From positions 2,213,501 through 2,277,500 of the forward strand of contig NZ_CP025135.1 of the NCBI RefSeq assembly GCF_002833405.1: DNA of 64,000 nt. The letters are read 5' to 3'. Positions 27,189 through 35,016 of the stretch are shown here, in pieces. Position 1 is the first letter of the stretch. Each line of letters opens with the position of its first letter. Source of the DNA: Planococcus sp. MB-3u-03 (GTDB lineage Bacteria > Bacillota > Bacilli > Bacillales_A > Planococcaceae). A program made the translations under genes and the position numbers. Below the pieces are notes generated by a model. The model was not told the DNA's origin, did no database searches, and worked only from the letters and a program-made list of their open reading frames with translations.

Positions 27189-28133
27189 TTAGAATAGACG
27201 CGGTGTCGGTGGCGTACCCGTTTTCTTCTCTACGTTTTTATGGAAATCATCCACATCTCTAGGATTTTTCGTAGATTCAAAATCGTCACGGCGCTCTGCA
27301 TCAGCTAGATGTTCTTCTTCTGAATCACGGCCGAACGGCGCTGGCCCAAGATTTGGATCCACTCCCGGAGAAGGTTCATCTTGTCGGCGGTTTACCCCAT
27401 CTTCCCGGTTCAATTCCTTTTCACCGTCTCGGTCTCCCAGTTTCGGCTCATGCTCCATGCGCTTTTCAGATGGCTTTTCAGCTTCCGACGGCTTTTCACG
27501 GTCGCTGGTCGGGTGAATTTCAGCACCTTTCAAACGGGAATCCTGGGATTTGCTATGCAATTGGGATTTATTCGTCTGCTCACGCGTGGCATCGGTTGTG
27601 TAGATGCCGTCAACACCCGTATCGTGGCGGCCTTCATGTTTTTGAATGTCTTTGTCGATGAGCTTTTCATCGTCGTGCATTCTGCCGTCCCGCTCGACAT
27701 CGCGGCCAAACGGCGCAAATGCTGTATTGCGCCCATCTGCCTCCAGGTCCATTGGGCGGTTGTCGTCAGAATGGGAAGAAAAGTGTTCGCTTTCTCCATT
27801 CCCGCTCGGCGTCCCATCTGTATATAAAAGGACAGCGCCGCGTTCAATTTCGCGCTCGTAATGGTCAGCCGTGTCGCGATCCACTCCGAACTCATCCAGT
27901 TTGGCGCGAGCTTTGTCCTCCCCGGTCAACAGGGTTTTGATGCGGTTGCCAAAAGAGTTCGCTTTGTTGGAATCCACCCCATAACGATCGTGGGCTTCAT
28001 TCACCAAGTTTTTATCATTTGCAAGCACATGGATATCTTCATTCCGATAACCCTTTGAAATGAGGGCCTCCAAAGCGCGCTCCATTTCTTCCTGTGTATA
28101 AACGATTTCAAATTGACGGTTTGTCTGTGCCAT
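27189..28133 (-). CDS. YflT-domain general stress protein with long hydrophilic tail
   Basis: A 314-residue protein. Residues 1-105 form a YflT/GSP17M-type domain (FEIVYTQEEMERALEALISK, then GAVLLYT). The remaining 200 residues are very hydrophilic, rich in Asp, Glu, Arg and Lys, without hydrophobic segments, and probably disordered. Two similar APFGRD motifs (TAFAPFGRDVERD and LGPAPFGRDSEEE) lie in the tail. The domain is associated with heat and general stress in Bacillus; its function is unknown. It is a paralogue of the neighbouring 158-residue protein. A sigma-B-like promoter lies upstream. Confidence 0.75.
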   Translation of the reverse strand: MAQTNRQFEIVYTQEEMERALEALISKGYRNEDIHVLANDKNLVNEAHDRYGVDSNKANSFGNRIKTLLTGEDKARAKLDEFGVDRDTADHYEREIERGAVLLYTDGTPSGNGESEHFSSHSDDNRPMDLEADGRNTAFAPFGRDVERDGRMHDDEKLIDKDIQKHEGRHDTGVDGIYTTDATREQTNKSQLHSKSQDSRLKGAEIHPTSDREKPSEAEKPSEKRMEHEPKLGDRDGEKELNREDGVNRRQDEPSPGVDPNLGPAPFGRDSEEEHLADAERRDDFESTKNPRDVDDFHKNVEKKTGTPPTPRLF

Positions 28134-28171
28134 TCATAAAACCTCCTGATTTAACTTGTCTTGCTATCTGT

Positions 28172-28198
28172 TTACCCGCACTTTATCGTTGCTAAAAC
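28172..28198 (-). promoter_or_regulatory. Sigma-B-like promoter of the long YflT gene
   Basis: On the minus strand GTTTTA, 15 bases, then GGGTAA. The spacer shares GATAAAGT with the promoter of the neighbouring paralogue. Confidence 0.5.
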
Positions 28199-28263
28199 AT
28201 TTCGTTTCTTCTATATAATGATTTCAATCCTGTTAAAGTCCAATTTGCTGAAAACCAGAAAAA

Positions 28264-28284
28264 CCCGATCTTTTTAAGATCGGG
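28264..28284 (-). terminator. Terminator after the short YflT gene
   Basis: CCCGATCTT/AAGATCGGG with a TTTTTC tail on the minus strand. Confidence 0.75.
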
Positions 28285-28292
28285 GCAAGCTA

Positions 28293-28409
28293 TCATCTGT
28301 ATTTTCTATCAGTCTTGCTTTGCGCTTCAGTTTTGCTCGTTCCGCCTCTGGCTTTTTCGACTTCAGGTTTTCCTGCGTCGTAAACGAAACATGGGCGCTC
28401 GTCTTTCAC
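28293..28409 (-). CDS. Possible 38-residue small protein
   Basis: A GTG overlaps the stop of the preceding YflT gene (TAGTG) and opens a 38-codon frame. It encodes a Lys/Glu/Thr-rich hydrophilic peptide ending SKTEAQSKTDRKYR before a good terminator. There is no clear ribosome site apart from coupling. It could also be the true C terminus of the YflT protein after an indel, or a chance frame. No family is recognised. Confidence 0.22.
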   Translation of the reverse strand: MKDERPCFVYDAGKPEVEKARGGTSKTEAQSKTDRKYR

Positions 28410-28885
28410 TAATGTGGATCTTGCAGGAAAGTCTCCCCGCGGGCGAAACGGTCTTCCTGTTCATCATAATTATTATCGACGGACTGGATATACTGACGGC
28501 GTTCTGCATCGGCCGGTTCGTGTTCCGGCGCCCCTTCCGATTCTTTCACCGCATCGATGATCCCTTTTCTTTCGCCTTCTACATAGAGCAGGATACCGCC
28601 TTTAGCGACATCTTCTGTGTACCGCTTTGACTCTGCTTCTGACAAGCCCAGTGAATCGATGGATTCCTTGACTGCGCTTTTTCCTGTTACGAAGCTCTTC
28701 ATTTTATCTCCGAACGAGCCCGCTTTTTCCACTTCGACTTGATGGTCGTTTAGTTGATCCGTATGTTCAGCCACCGCATGGATTTCGTTTGCGGAATATC
28801 CTTGTTCATTGAGTTGGCTAAGTTTACGGTCAAAATCTTCCTGAGAATAAACAATTCCAAGTACTTTTTTATTTGATGAGTTCAT
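28409..28885 (-). CDS. YflT-domain general stress protein, short form
   Basis: 158 residues. The YflT domain covers residues 5-105 (VLGIVYSQEDFDRKLSQLNE and GGILLYVEGE) and is followed by an acidic hydrophilic tail with EHEPADAERR, also seen in the longer paralogue as LADAERRDD. GGGGGTATT precedes the ATG. The two genes lie in tandem but each has its own promoter and a terminator separates them, so they are a duplicated pair rather than an operon. The domain's function is unknown. Confidence 0.75.
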   Translation of the reverse strand: MNSSNKKVLGIVYSQEDFDRKLSQLNEQGYSANEIHAVAEHTDQLNDHQVEVEKAGSFGDKMKSFVTGKSAVKESIDSLGLSEAESKRYTEDVAKGGILLYVEGERKGIIDAVKESEGAPEHEPADAERRQYIQSVDNNYDEQEDRFARGETFLQDPH

Positions 28886-29285
28886 AATAATACCCCCGTT
28901 TGATTAATTTGGCTGTTGCTATACTCTTCCTTTCCCCTCAACCTACTTTATCTAAACTTTCACGAAATTATTCCGATAGAACAAAAGGACTAGTAGTAAG
29001 TCCAATTACTGTAATGATTTGGCTATTATTTTAGCTGTTAGGCACTTTTTACCTTTTTTCTCAAAACAAGAGTAATAGAAATAAAAAAGCAGTTTATTTT
29101 GAAAATTGATGCTATCATAGATTTAATATATGTAATTAAAGTAAAATGTGGATGTGGAGGCGGTAATTATCGTACTAAACAATCTATCGGATATACGCTT
29201 GTCAGGGCCGCCTGGTCAAGCGGAGATAAACTCTCCTACATGGATGATTGAAGTACTGCCCATGCAAACGGAAAGGAGAGTCGAC
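28886..29285. other. Intergenic region upstream of the HTH/TPR regulator
   Basis: 400 AT-rich bases between divergent genes. The left part holds the sigma-B-like promoter of the YflT gene. On the right a weak TTGATG-N17-TATGTA pair (29106-29134) may drive the regulator. An open frame from 29148 runs into the regulator but lacks a ribosome site and family resemblance, so I treat it as leader. Confidence 0.45.
28931..28957 (-). promoter_or_regulatory. Sigma-B-like promoter of the short YflT gene
   Basis: On the minus strand GTTTAG, 15 bases, then GGGAAA, about 45 bases before the start. Confidence 0.5.
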
Positions 29286-30590
29286 ATGGACACAGGAATG
29301 CGACTGAAATACCATCGCTTGAAAAAACGTTTCAGCATGGAAGAAACTGCATCGGGCATTTTCTCTCCAAAAGACCTGAAAAAAATTGAAGCTGGGTTGA
29401 AAGAACCCGCCCTAAAAGATCTGGAAGCTTTATGTAAAAAACTTGAAATACCCCTAGCTGCCAAAGACAATCCAATTGGCAAAGTGCTAGTGAAAAACTT
29501 TAAAAATTCATTGCTCCATCCCCAAAATAAAGGCAAGATCATGGAGCATTACGCAGACATTTGCAACCACCCTCTTTTGCGCGCTGACGAAGACGTCGAA
29601 CTTGAATTCGACATCCAACAAATCCGCTATTTTATCATCACAGGCGATTTGGAAAGTGCAGAAAAGAAAATCAAAGAAATGGACCGCTTCAAGGAGTTCA
29701 TGGATCAAGAACAGTATTATCTGTATCACAAATACAATGGCAACTATAATTACATCTTGAATGATTATGAGAATGCTTTGAAAACTTATTTGATTGCTGA
29801 AAGGATTGCACCAAAATCGATTTCTCCAGCAGAACTTGGAGACCTTTATTATTCAATAGGAATTTCAAGCACAAAATGCGAGGAACATGAGTTATCCTAT
29901 AAATATTCAGAAATGGCATTAAAAATTTATCAGCAAGAATTCGTACCCAAACGAATTGTAGAATGTCATCTAAATATCGCCATTACTCATGAACAATTTG
30001 GTAACCATAGACTATCGATGGAGCATTATAAAAACGCATTAACTATAGGGAGTAAATTGGATATTGATATCCTAAAATTTACTACGGAATATAATTTAGG
30101 CTTCTCGTATTTTATCTATCAACAATACGAACTAGCTATTCCACACCTGAATAATTCATTAAAGTATATACCTGACGAATATATTGCTGATAGTATTTCT
30201 GCACACTGCGTTTTGGTTAAAAGTCACTTAGAACTGGGTGATAAATCTAAAGCCAAAGAAATAGCAGCAGTTGGACAACAACTTGTTAAAGCTAAAGAAC
30301 TGCGAATAGATTCACCATCAAATGATATTTTTAAAGACGCTTATATGGAATTTATAGCGTTAACTTATTTATTAGATGATGAAGATGATAAATTCGAAGA
30401 AATCATATTAAACAAATTAATCAATAGTTTTACAAATTCAAATAGTCCACATGATTTAGGATATTATTTAGGGTATTTGGGTAAAATGTATTTTAGACAA
30501 GGTCGGTATAAAGAGTCTGCCGAAATAACGGAAAATCTAGAGATGCTTATAAAGAAGTACTTAATATTAAATGGGAGTGATAAAGAATGA
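29286..30590 (+). CDS. HTH/TPR transcriptional regulator of the RNPP (PlcR/NprR/Rgg-like) type
   Basis: 434 residues. Residues 1-60 are an XRE-like helix-turn-helix (MRLKYHRLKKRFSMEETASG through LEALCKKLEIPL). The remainder is a series of TPR-like helical repeats, for example YYSIGISSTKCEEHELSYKY, HLNIAITHEQFGNHRLSMEH and YNLGFSYFIYQQYELAIPHL. This layout is that of cytoplasmic receptors that bind re-imported signal peptides. AAGGAGAG lies 5 bases before the ATG. The gene overlaps the start of a secreted repeat pro-peptide gene (ATGA), the arrangement of regulator-pheromone pairs. The DNA from about 29.7 kb on is far more AT-rich than its surroundings, pointing to transfer. The ligand and targets are unknown. 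Confidence 0.82.
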   Translation: MDTGMRLKYHRLKKRFSMEETASGIFSPKDLKKIEAGLKEPALKDLEALCKKLEIPLAAKDNPIGKVLVKNFKNSLLHPQNKGKIMEHYADICNHPLLRADEDVELEFDIQQIRYFIITGDLESAEKKIKEMDRFKEFMDQEQYYLYHKYNGNYNYILNDYENALKTYLIAERIAPKSISPAELGDLYYSIGISSTKCEEHELSYKYSEMALKIYQQEFVPKRIVECHLNIAITHEQFGNHRLSMEHYKNALTIGSKLDIDILKFTTEYNLGFSYFIYQQYELAIPHLNNSLKYIPDEYIADSISAHCVLVKSHLELGDKSKAKEIAAVGQQLVKAKELRIDSPSNDIFKDAYMEFIALTYLLDDEDDKFEEIILNKLINSFTNSNSPHDLGYYLGYLGKMYFRQGRYKESAEITENLEMLIKKYLILNGSDKE

Positions 30591-30965
30591 AAAAGCACTG
30601 CAATTTTATTTGTATCTACAATTGTATTAAGTACGTTGCCAGCATTCAACACACTATCAGACTCTGAAGACTTAGCTGCTAAAGCTCGCGTGCCTGAACC
30701 TTGGTCCGTCGAAGATCAATTCGCCGCTAAAGCTCGCGTACCTGAGCCTTGGTCCGTCGAAGATCAGTTCGCCGCTAAAGCTCGCGTACCTGAGCCTTGG
30801 TCCGTCGAAGATCAGTTCGCCGCTAAAGCTCGCGTACCTGAGCCTTGGTCCGTCGAAGATCAGTTCGCCGCTAAAGCTCGCGTACCTGAGCCTTGGTCCG
30901 TCGAAGATCAGTTCGCCGCTAAAGCTCGCGTACCTGAGCCTTGGTCCGTCAATCAGAAAGCATAA
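30587..30965 (+). CDS. Secreted pro-peptide with six tandem pheromone-like units (signal sequence frame disturbed)
   Basis: An ATG at 30587 overlaps the regulator stop and has GGGAGTGA upstream. After Lys codons the frame that matches the repeats reads STAILFVSTIVLSTLPAFN, a good signal peptide, then TLSDSEDL and six copies of AAKARVPEPWSVEDQF (the last ends SVNQKA). The A-run 30590-30594 has five As, whereas four or seven would put ATG in frame with the repeats. So the gene is intact except for this homopolymer. Length after correction is about 126 residues. Processing of the repeats would free multiple identical short peptides, with ARVPEPW as a candidate core (inference). No known Phr, PapR or NprX sequence is recognised. 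A terminator follows. Confidence 0.75.
30675..30950 (+). repeat. Tandem 48-bp coding repeat, 5.75 units
   Basis: Units start at 30675, 30723, 30771, 30819, 30867 and 30915 (the last is 36 bases). Units 2-5 are identical at the DNA level; unit 1 differs at a few third positions. Each encodes one 16-residue unit. Confidence 0.95.
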
Positions 30966-30987
30966 TTTTTAATTACGTCAATTTTTA

Positions 30988-31013
30988 CCCGCCCTTCCAA
31001 TACGGAGGGCGGG
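30988..31013 (+). terminator. Terminator of the regulator/pro-peptide cassette
   Basis: CCCGCCCTTCC/GGAGGGCGGG hairpin (one mismatch) followed by TTTTTG. Confidence 0.85.
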
Positions 31014-31035
31014 TTTTTGCTTGTTAAATAAAAAA

Positions 31036-31055
31036 ACACAGGGGCAGCCCCTGTG
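31036..31055 (-). terminator. Terminator of the C26 amidotransferase gene
   Basis: CACAGGGG/CCCCTGTG stem; the minus strand continues into T-rich sequence. Confidence 0.75.
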
Positions 31056-31062
31056 TTTTGTC

Positions 31063-31797
31063 TTATTGATTTTGTTTTTTTTCGATCAAGCATTCCTTGA
31101 CGAAGTACGAGAAGATGTTGCGTGAAGCTTCATCGCCTTGCAGTGCAAATTCTTCAGGATGCCATTGGATGCCCATCGCAAATTGATGTTTCGGGCTCTG
31201 CAATGCTTCGACAAGTCCATCAGCCGCACGAGCTGCTACTTCCAAGCCTTCTGCGACATCTTTTACGCCTTGGTGATGGAAGGAATTCACGTGGAATTCC
31301 TTTTCTTTCATGATTTCATATAACAAGCTGTCTTCTTCTAATTTTACGGAATGCGTACGGTGTGTCCGCATTGCCATTTGTTTATGCTGATAAAGCGTGC
31401 CTTCATATTGAGCTTCCAGGTCCTGATACACTGTTCCACCTAAAGCCACGTTGAACATTTGCATGCCTCGGCACATCCCGATAAACGGTTTATCCAGTTT
31501 CAGGAAATTCAAGATAAGTTCTGCTTCGTATTTATCGCTGCCTGGATAGACTGCGCCCAAACGGATATGAGGCTCCTCCCCATAAATATTCGGGTTGATG
31601 TCCCCGCCCCCTGTGACGATCAAACCATCCAATCGTTCGCACAATAGCGGAATATCTTCTTCGTCCACAATCGGGACAATCAAAGGTAATCCCCCTGCCT
31701 GTAAGATGGCATTTGCGTATACTGGATCCAAAGAATACATTTGATCTTCTTCTACACGGGCCGTAATTCCTATCACCGGTTTGTTTTCTGTAGCCAC
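31063..31797 (-). CDS. Class I glutamine amidotransferase-like peptidase C26 (gamma-glutamyl hydrolase type)
   Basis: About 244 residues. It carries the nucleophile Cys in GMCRGMQMF and the His-Glu pair in GIQWHPEEF, the triad of peptidase C26, which includes gamma-glutamyl-GABA hydrolase PuuD. IVTGGGDINPNIYGEEP is also typical. It would remove a gamma-linked glutamate from a small amide; the substrate is not evident. The GTG at 31797 is preferred because GGGGA lies 6 bases upstream; a GTG at 31818 would add seven residues. It is convergent with the pro-peptide gene and unlikely to be part of that system. Confidence 0.8.
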   Translation of the reverse strand: MATENKPVIGITARVEEDQMYSLDPVYANAILQAGGLPLIVPIVDEEDIPLLCERLDGLIVTGGGDINPNIYGEEPHIRLGAVYPGSDKYEAELILNFLKLDKPFIGMCRGMQMFNVALGGTVYQDLEAQYEGTLYQHKQMAMRTHRTHSVKLEEDSLLYEIMKEKEFHVNSFHHQGVKDVAEGLEVAARAADGLVEALQSPKHQFAMGIQWHPEEFALQGDEASRNIFSYFVKECLIEKKQNQ

Positions 31798-31883
31798 TAT
31801 AATTCCCCATTTCTGCACAAAAAAATTTGTCGATGCAAGTTTATACCCTTTTTCAGGCTCGTGATAAACTTACATTTTCTTGC

Positions 31884-32195
31884 TTACAGATCCGGAAAGT
31901 GTTGATAGTGGCTTAAAGAGACTTTTCCTTCCTCTTCAAAACAAAGCCCCTCTTCTTCCAATAGCAGTTGTTGGGTATAGCGCCCTTCCCCGTCCTTGAT
32001 GGCGATTTCGCCTTTCGCATTGACGATTCTGTGCCAAGGGATATTGTGTTTTTCACTCATGCTGTGAAGAATCCGCGCGACTTGGCGGGCAGAACGCGGG
32101 CTCCCGGCAGCATGTGCCACTTGCCCGTATGACATTATTTTGCCTTGCGGTATGTTTTTCATGACGTCGATCGCTTTCTTCGTAAATGGCTGCAT
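31884..32195 (-). CDS. Alkyltransferase-like (ATL) DNA repair protein
   Basis: 103 residues with the C-terminal fold of O6-alkylguanine-DNA alkyltransferase. The DNA-binding helix and Arg finger are present (YGQVAHAAGSPRSARQVARI). The active-site motif PCHR is replaced by PWHR (IPWHRIVNAKG), so it cannot accept alkyl groups. ATL proteins bind O6-alkylguanine and hand it to nucleotide excision repair. Its ATG is 10 bases after the unknown gene upstream, suggesting co-transcription. The identification is firm because of the Trp substitution. Confidence 0.88.
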   Translation of the reverse strand: MQPFTKKAIDVMKNIPQGKIMSYGQVAHAAGSPRSARQVARILHSMSEKHNIPWHRIVNAKGEIAIKDGEGRYTQQLLLEEEGLCFEEEGKVSLSHYQHFPDL

Positions 32196-32205
32196 CCTTT
32201 TATAA

Positions 32206-32688
32206 CTACCCCTTTTTAGCGTTTGGTGAATTCTTCATTATTTCTTCAAGCAACTCGCCAGCCTCGTAGCGCTGAAGCAATTCTTCAACAAATTCATACA
32301 ATGGCAGATTGGATGCTTCCACAGCCAATCCCTCGCTTTCGTCATGTACTTGGCGGTAATAAGCAGTCATTTTTCGACTTGCTCCTTGAAACCACCCAAA
32401 CTGGATTCGCCTGTATGCTGCAGCGGTTCTGGGACCGTTTGCTTCTTCCCTTCATTTACATAAAGAAAGTGCATTTTGTCAAGCTCTTGTACTTTTTGGT
32501 CGAATAGCCGTTGGTGGTCTTCGTATCTGTAGAAATTGCGCCAGTATTCAAAGATGGTTTTGCAACACCTAAGCGCAGCGCCCCGTTAACTGAATCCAAT
32601 CCCTCTACAACACATAATTCATACATAATTTTCGCAACGACTTCTTATATTCCCGTTCCACTACCCCTTTATATTGTGTATATCTCAT
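32206..32688 (-). CDS. Unrecognised HTH-like protein of about 161 residues, frame broken by three A-run deletions
   Basis: AGGAGGTATAACAA precedes the ATG at 32688. Read as given the frame stops quickly. Adding one A in each of three runs (32629-32632, 32558-32561, 32370-32374) gives a continuous protein beginning MRYTQYKGVVEREYKKSLRK and ending before TAG 32206-32208. Residues about 30-55 (VEGLDSVNGALRLGVAKTIF) could form a helix-turn-helix. The rest is acidic and helical. No family is recognised. It lies between the GNAT-like and ATL genes with short gaps, so it is probably in their operon. Confidence 0.6.
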
Positions 32689-32720
32689 TTGTTATACCTC
32701 CTGTATTTGCTGAACCTAGT

Positions 32721-33703
32721 TCAGATATTGCGGTAGCGCCGGATAATGTCTTCGTCGTCCAAAGAAATGAATCGATCGTACAGCTGTTGTTCATGGATAC
32801 ATTTGCCGATGAAAAAGTGGATACCGGCATATTGGCAATCGCCCGTTTTGCATCGCCCAAATCGCTGTCCAGGCTTCCTCCTAAATGAAACTCTTCGTAA
32901 TAATTATCCAAGCCCCATTCGGCTACTTTAGCCAACAATTTACGGTCAGCTTGATGCTTTTCCCCTTCCGGCAAATTGCCTTCTAGATGGAAATGAATGG
33001 TCTTGCCCATCGCTAGCACATAGCAGGCGGAAACCAATTTCTCTTTTCTATATGCCCCGAACAGATGAAGGTTCGGGCCAAGCGTGCTGACTAATGCTTC
33101 GAAGTAATCGTTGGTGAAAAAATAATAACTATCAGCTTCTTCCCGTCTTCGGGCGTTCGAATAATAAAGGACCAGGAACTCGAACATATGGCGGACAGTC
33201 CCTAACTTCCGGAACTCCACCTCAGATGAAAATTCTTTTTCTATCACTGAGGGACTTTGCCATTTTTTCAAATCGATCGAATAGGTCTCGTATAAGGGCA
33301 ATAACTGCATATAGCCTTTAAAGAATTCAGCATTTTCCTTGGAAGGGTGAAAGCGGATGAATTCAGCGATGATCTGCTCTTTCTTACAGAAATCGATGAA
33401 TTCCTTCCTGAAGTTCTCTACGAGAGAAGCGCTGTCGGAACGTATATTCAAGACCGGCCCGCCATAGCCGAAGGGCGTGGCAATATCGAAACAATGCGGC
33501 TGTTCTTCATTCACTTTCCTCTTGATGAAAGGATAGGCCACTTCCCCGTCTGCACATTGAAAATAAAAGAGGTAAGCTTCTCCTGGATCCAGTTTAAGGG
33601 CACTCAGAAAGTATTGGGTCGTGTAGTAAATATCCTGTATGTCTAAGGCATCAAGTATTTCCTGCCATTTGATATGCTCTTGGATGGAAACCAGCTTGTA
33701 CAT
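32721..33703 (-). CDS. FemAB/BioF2-like GNAT acyltransferase, one frameshift near the end
   Basis: A protein of about 327 residues resembling peptidoglycan-bridge or CelD/BioF2-type acetyltransferases: FHLEGNLPEGEKHQADRKLL and FHLGGSLDSDLGDAKR match the conserved acyl-CoA fold. Such proteins often serve wall or exopolysaccharide synthesis. Adding one base to the A-run at 32812-32816 (minus-strand T-run) restores a tail ending RYRNI and a stop at 32721-32723; as given, the frame runs on past the next gene's ribosome site. GGGGTGAG precedes the ATG. It follows a Wzz-type gene by 26 bases, supporting a surface-polysaccharide role. Confidence 0.72.
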
Positions 33704-33729
33704 AATCTCACCCCTGCTTTAACTGCTGC

Positions 33730-34389
33730 TTATTTGAAGACGGTTTGTAAATGAGCGCTTTTCTTTCTGCCAAATTGGGCATATCGCCTTACAACACCCA
33801 ATAACTCGAATGTCAGGCTCAGAAGAATTCCAACGATCAACCCAGCGACGGCCGCAAGAGACAACAGAATGCTCAAGCTTCCGTTTTCTTCCAGCGCGCT
33901 ATGGGACGTGCCCGCTTTCAAGATGACGCTCACATTATCAACTTTCAACAAATGTGTTACTTCTTCTTGCAAGCTGAAGGCTATGGCATTCGCTATGGAA
34001 GCAGCTTCATTCTTATTTCCTGCAGAGACGACGATATTAAGAACTTGGGAATTTTCGGGCCGGTTGATCGCTATGCGGTCATGAAGCTCGGCCATCGAAT
34101 AATGGCTTGCTGTATTGTCAAGAACCTCGGACAGGACAGCCGGACTTTTTGCTAAAACCTGGTAAGCTTCCAAAGTTTGATAATCGGATGCGGCTAAAGC
34201 CTCCCCGTGAATCGTCTCGGATGTTAGCGGTTCGACAAACACTTGGCTTGTCGCCATGTATTCCGGCTCATAGATAAAGACTGACACAAGCCATACGGCA
34301 AAGACTGTAGATACCGTCGTACCGGCTACCAGCACGAAATTCCGGCTGATGCATGCTAAAAGTGGACGCCCAATTAGTTGTTTCCCCAT
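33730..34389 (-). CDS. Wzz/YveK-type polysaccharide chain-length determinant
   Basis: 219 residues with two membrane helices (about 17-38 and 170-192) flanking an extracellular coiled region, the Wzz layout. Conserved features are YEPEYMATSQVFVEP after the first helix and NRPENSQVLNIVVSAGN. In Firmicutes such proteins (CapA/YveK) activate a separate BY-kinase to control capsule or EPS length. No kinase or glycosyltransferase gene is adjacent, so it is an orphan paired only with the GNAT-like gene. AAGGAGGATGGGAA precedes the ATG. Confidence 0.78.
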   Translation of the reverse strand: MGKQLIGRPLLACISRNFVLVAGTTVSTVFAVWLVSVFIYEPEYMATSQVFVEPLTSETIHGEALAASDYQTLEAYQVLAKSPAVLSEVLDNTASHYSMAELHDRIAINRPENSQVLNIVVSAGNKNEAASIANAIAFSLQEEVTHLLKVDNVSVILKAGTSHSALEENGSLSILLSLAAVAGLIVGILLSLTFELLGVVRRYAQFGRKKSAHLQTVFK

Positions 34390-34716
34390 TTCCCATCCTC
34401 CTTACTAACGCCATATCGAATTTCCTATCTAAAAATTCAGATTATTCTAGTACCTTTATATCACACTTTCTTGGTTCATTCTACACTTTTAAGCGGATTT
34501 TCATAAAAATTCTCAATAAATATAAGTAATTAGACTATATAGGCAAGACTATTTTCATTAAAGTAAATAATTACAGTAATATGTATCCATAATAAAGAAG
34601 GTGATCATTCTTAAAATCCCGGCTTTCAATCTAAATGGACACAAGAATCGGCATGAGAAAAAGACCGACGGAATATCCGCCAGTCTTCGCTAAGCTGATT
34701 TTTCAGATCGCTCAAA
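34390..34716. other. AT-rich intergenic region with a terminator
   Basis: About 325 bases between the Wzz gene start and the end of the winged-helix gene. Holds the Wzz promoter region (AT-rich, no clear consensus) and the terminator at 34662-34686. An isolated GAAGGTGATC resembles a ribosome site but opens no frame. Confidence 0.4.
34662..34686 (-). terminator. Terminator of the winged-helix gene
   Basis: AGACYG and inner GGCGGA/TCCGTC-type complementarity with a TTTTTC tail on the minus strand. Confidence 0.65.
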
Positions 34717-35016
34717 TTATTCCTGCCACAAACCGATGATGCCGTTTCTTCTATAGATAATCTCTTCTTCCTCGAGCCGTTTCAGGACTTTGGTCAAGGT
34801 TTGGTGAGAAATATTCAAGTCGTGGGTGATTTCTTTGATCGTCTTGAAAAGTACACCTTCCGACGAAGCATTCCTAATGAAGTATTCCATGAATCTTTCA
34901 GCGATTTCTGCTGTTCGAGCAGTTTCCGATGAAAAATAATGACGGCATTCCTTCAAGATTTTCTCTTCGGAAAACGGGCGCGCATTATTAGAAGCATTAT
35001 TCTCAACTGCTTTCAC
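34717..35016 (-). CDS. Small winged-helix DNA-binding protein
   Basis: 99 residues. The C-terminal part (ITHDLNISHQTLTKVLKRLE, then EEEIIYRRNGIIGLW) is a winged helix-turn-helix like those in Crp/Fnr and MarR proteins; there is no effector domain. The GTG at 35016 is chosen because GGAGGTGA lies 8 bases upstream. It faces away from the Wzz promoter region and may act on it, as a position-based guess. No family name is assigned. Confidence 0.65.
   Translation of the reverse strand: MKAVENNASNNARPFSEEKILKECRHYFSSETARTAEIAERFMEYFIRNASSEGVLFKTIKEITHDLNISHQTLTKVLKRLEEEEIIYRRNGIIGLWQE

Noticed and set aside
29148..29285. N-terminal extension of the HTH/TPR regulator
   Set aside because: AAGGAGAG sits directly before the ATG at 29286, where the HTH begins; the extension has no ribosome site and resembles no known domain.
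30675..30950. CRISPR-like array
   Set aside because: The 48-bp units are directly abutting with no spacers, keep one reading frame and encode identical peptides, so this is a coding tandem repeat.
32223..32507. Plus-strand frame near 32.3 kb
   Set aside because: The minus strand has a strong ribosome site and a continuous protein after three A-run corrections; the plus frame looks like its shadow.
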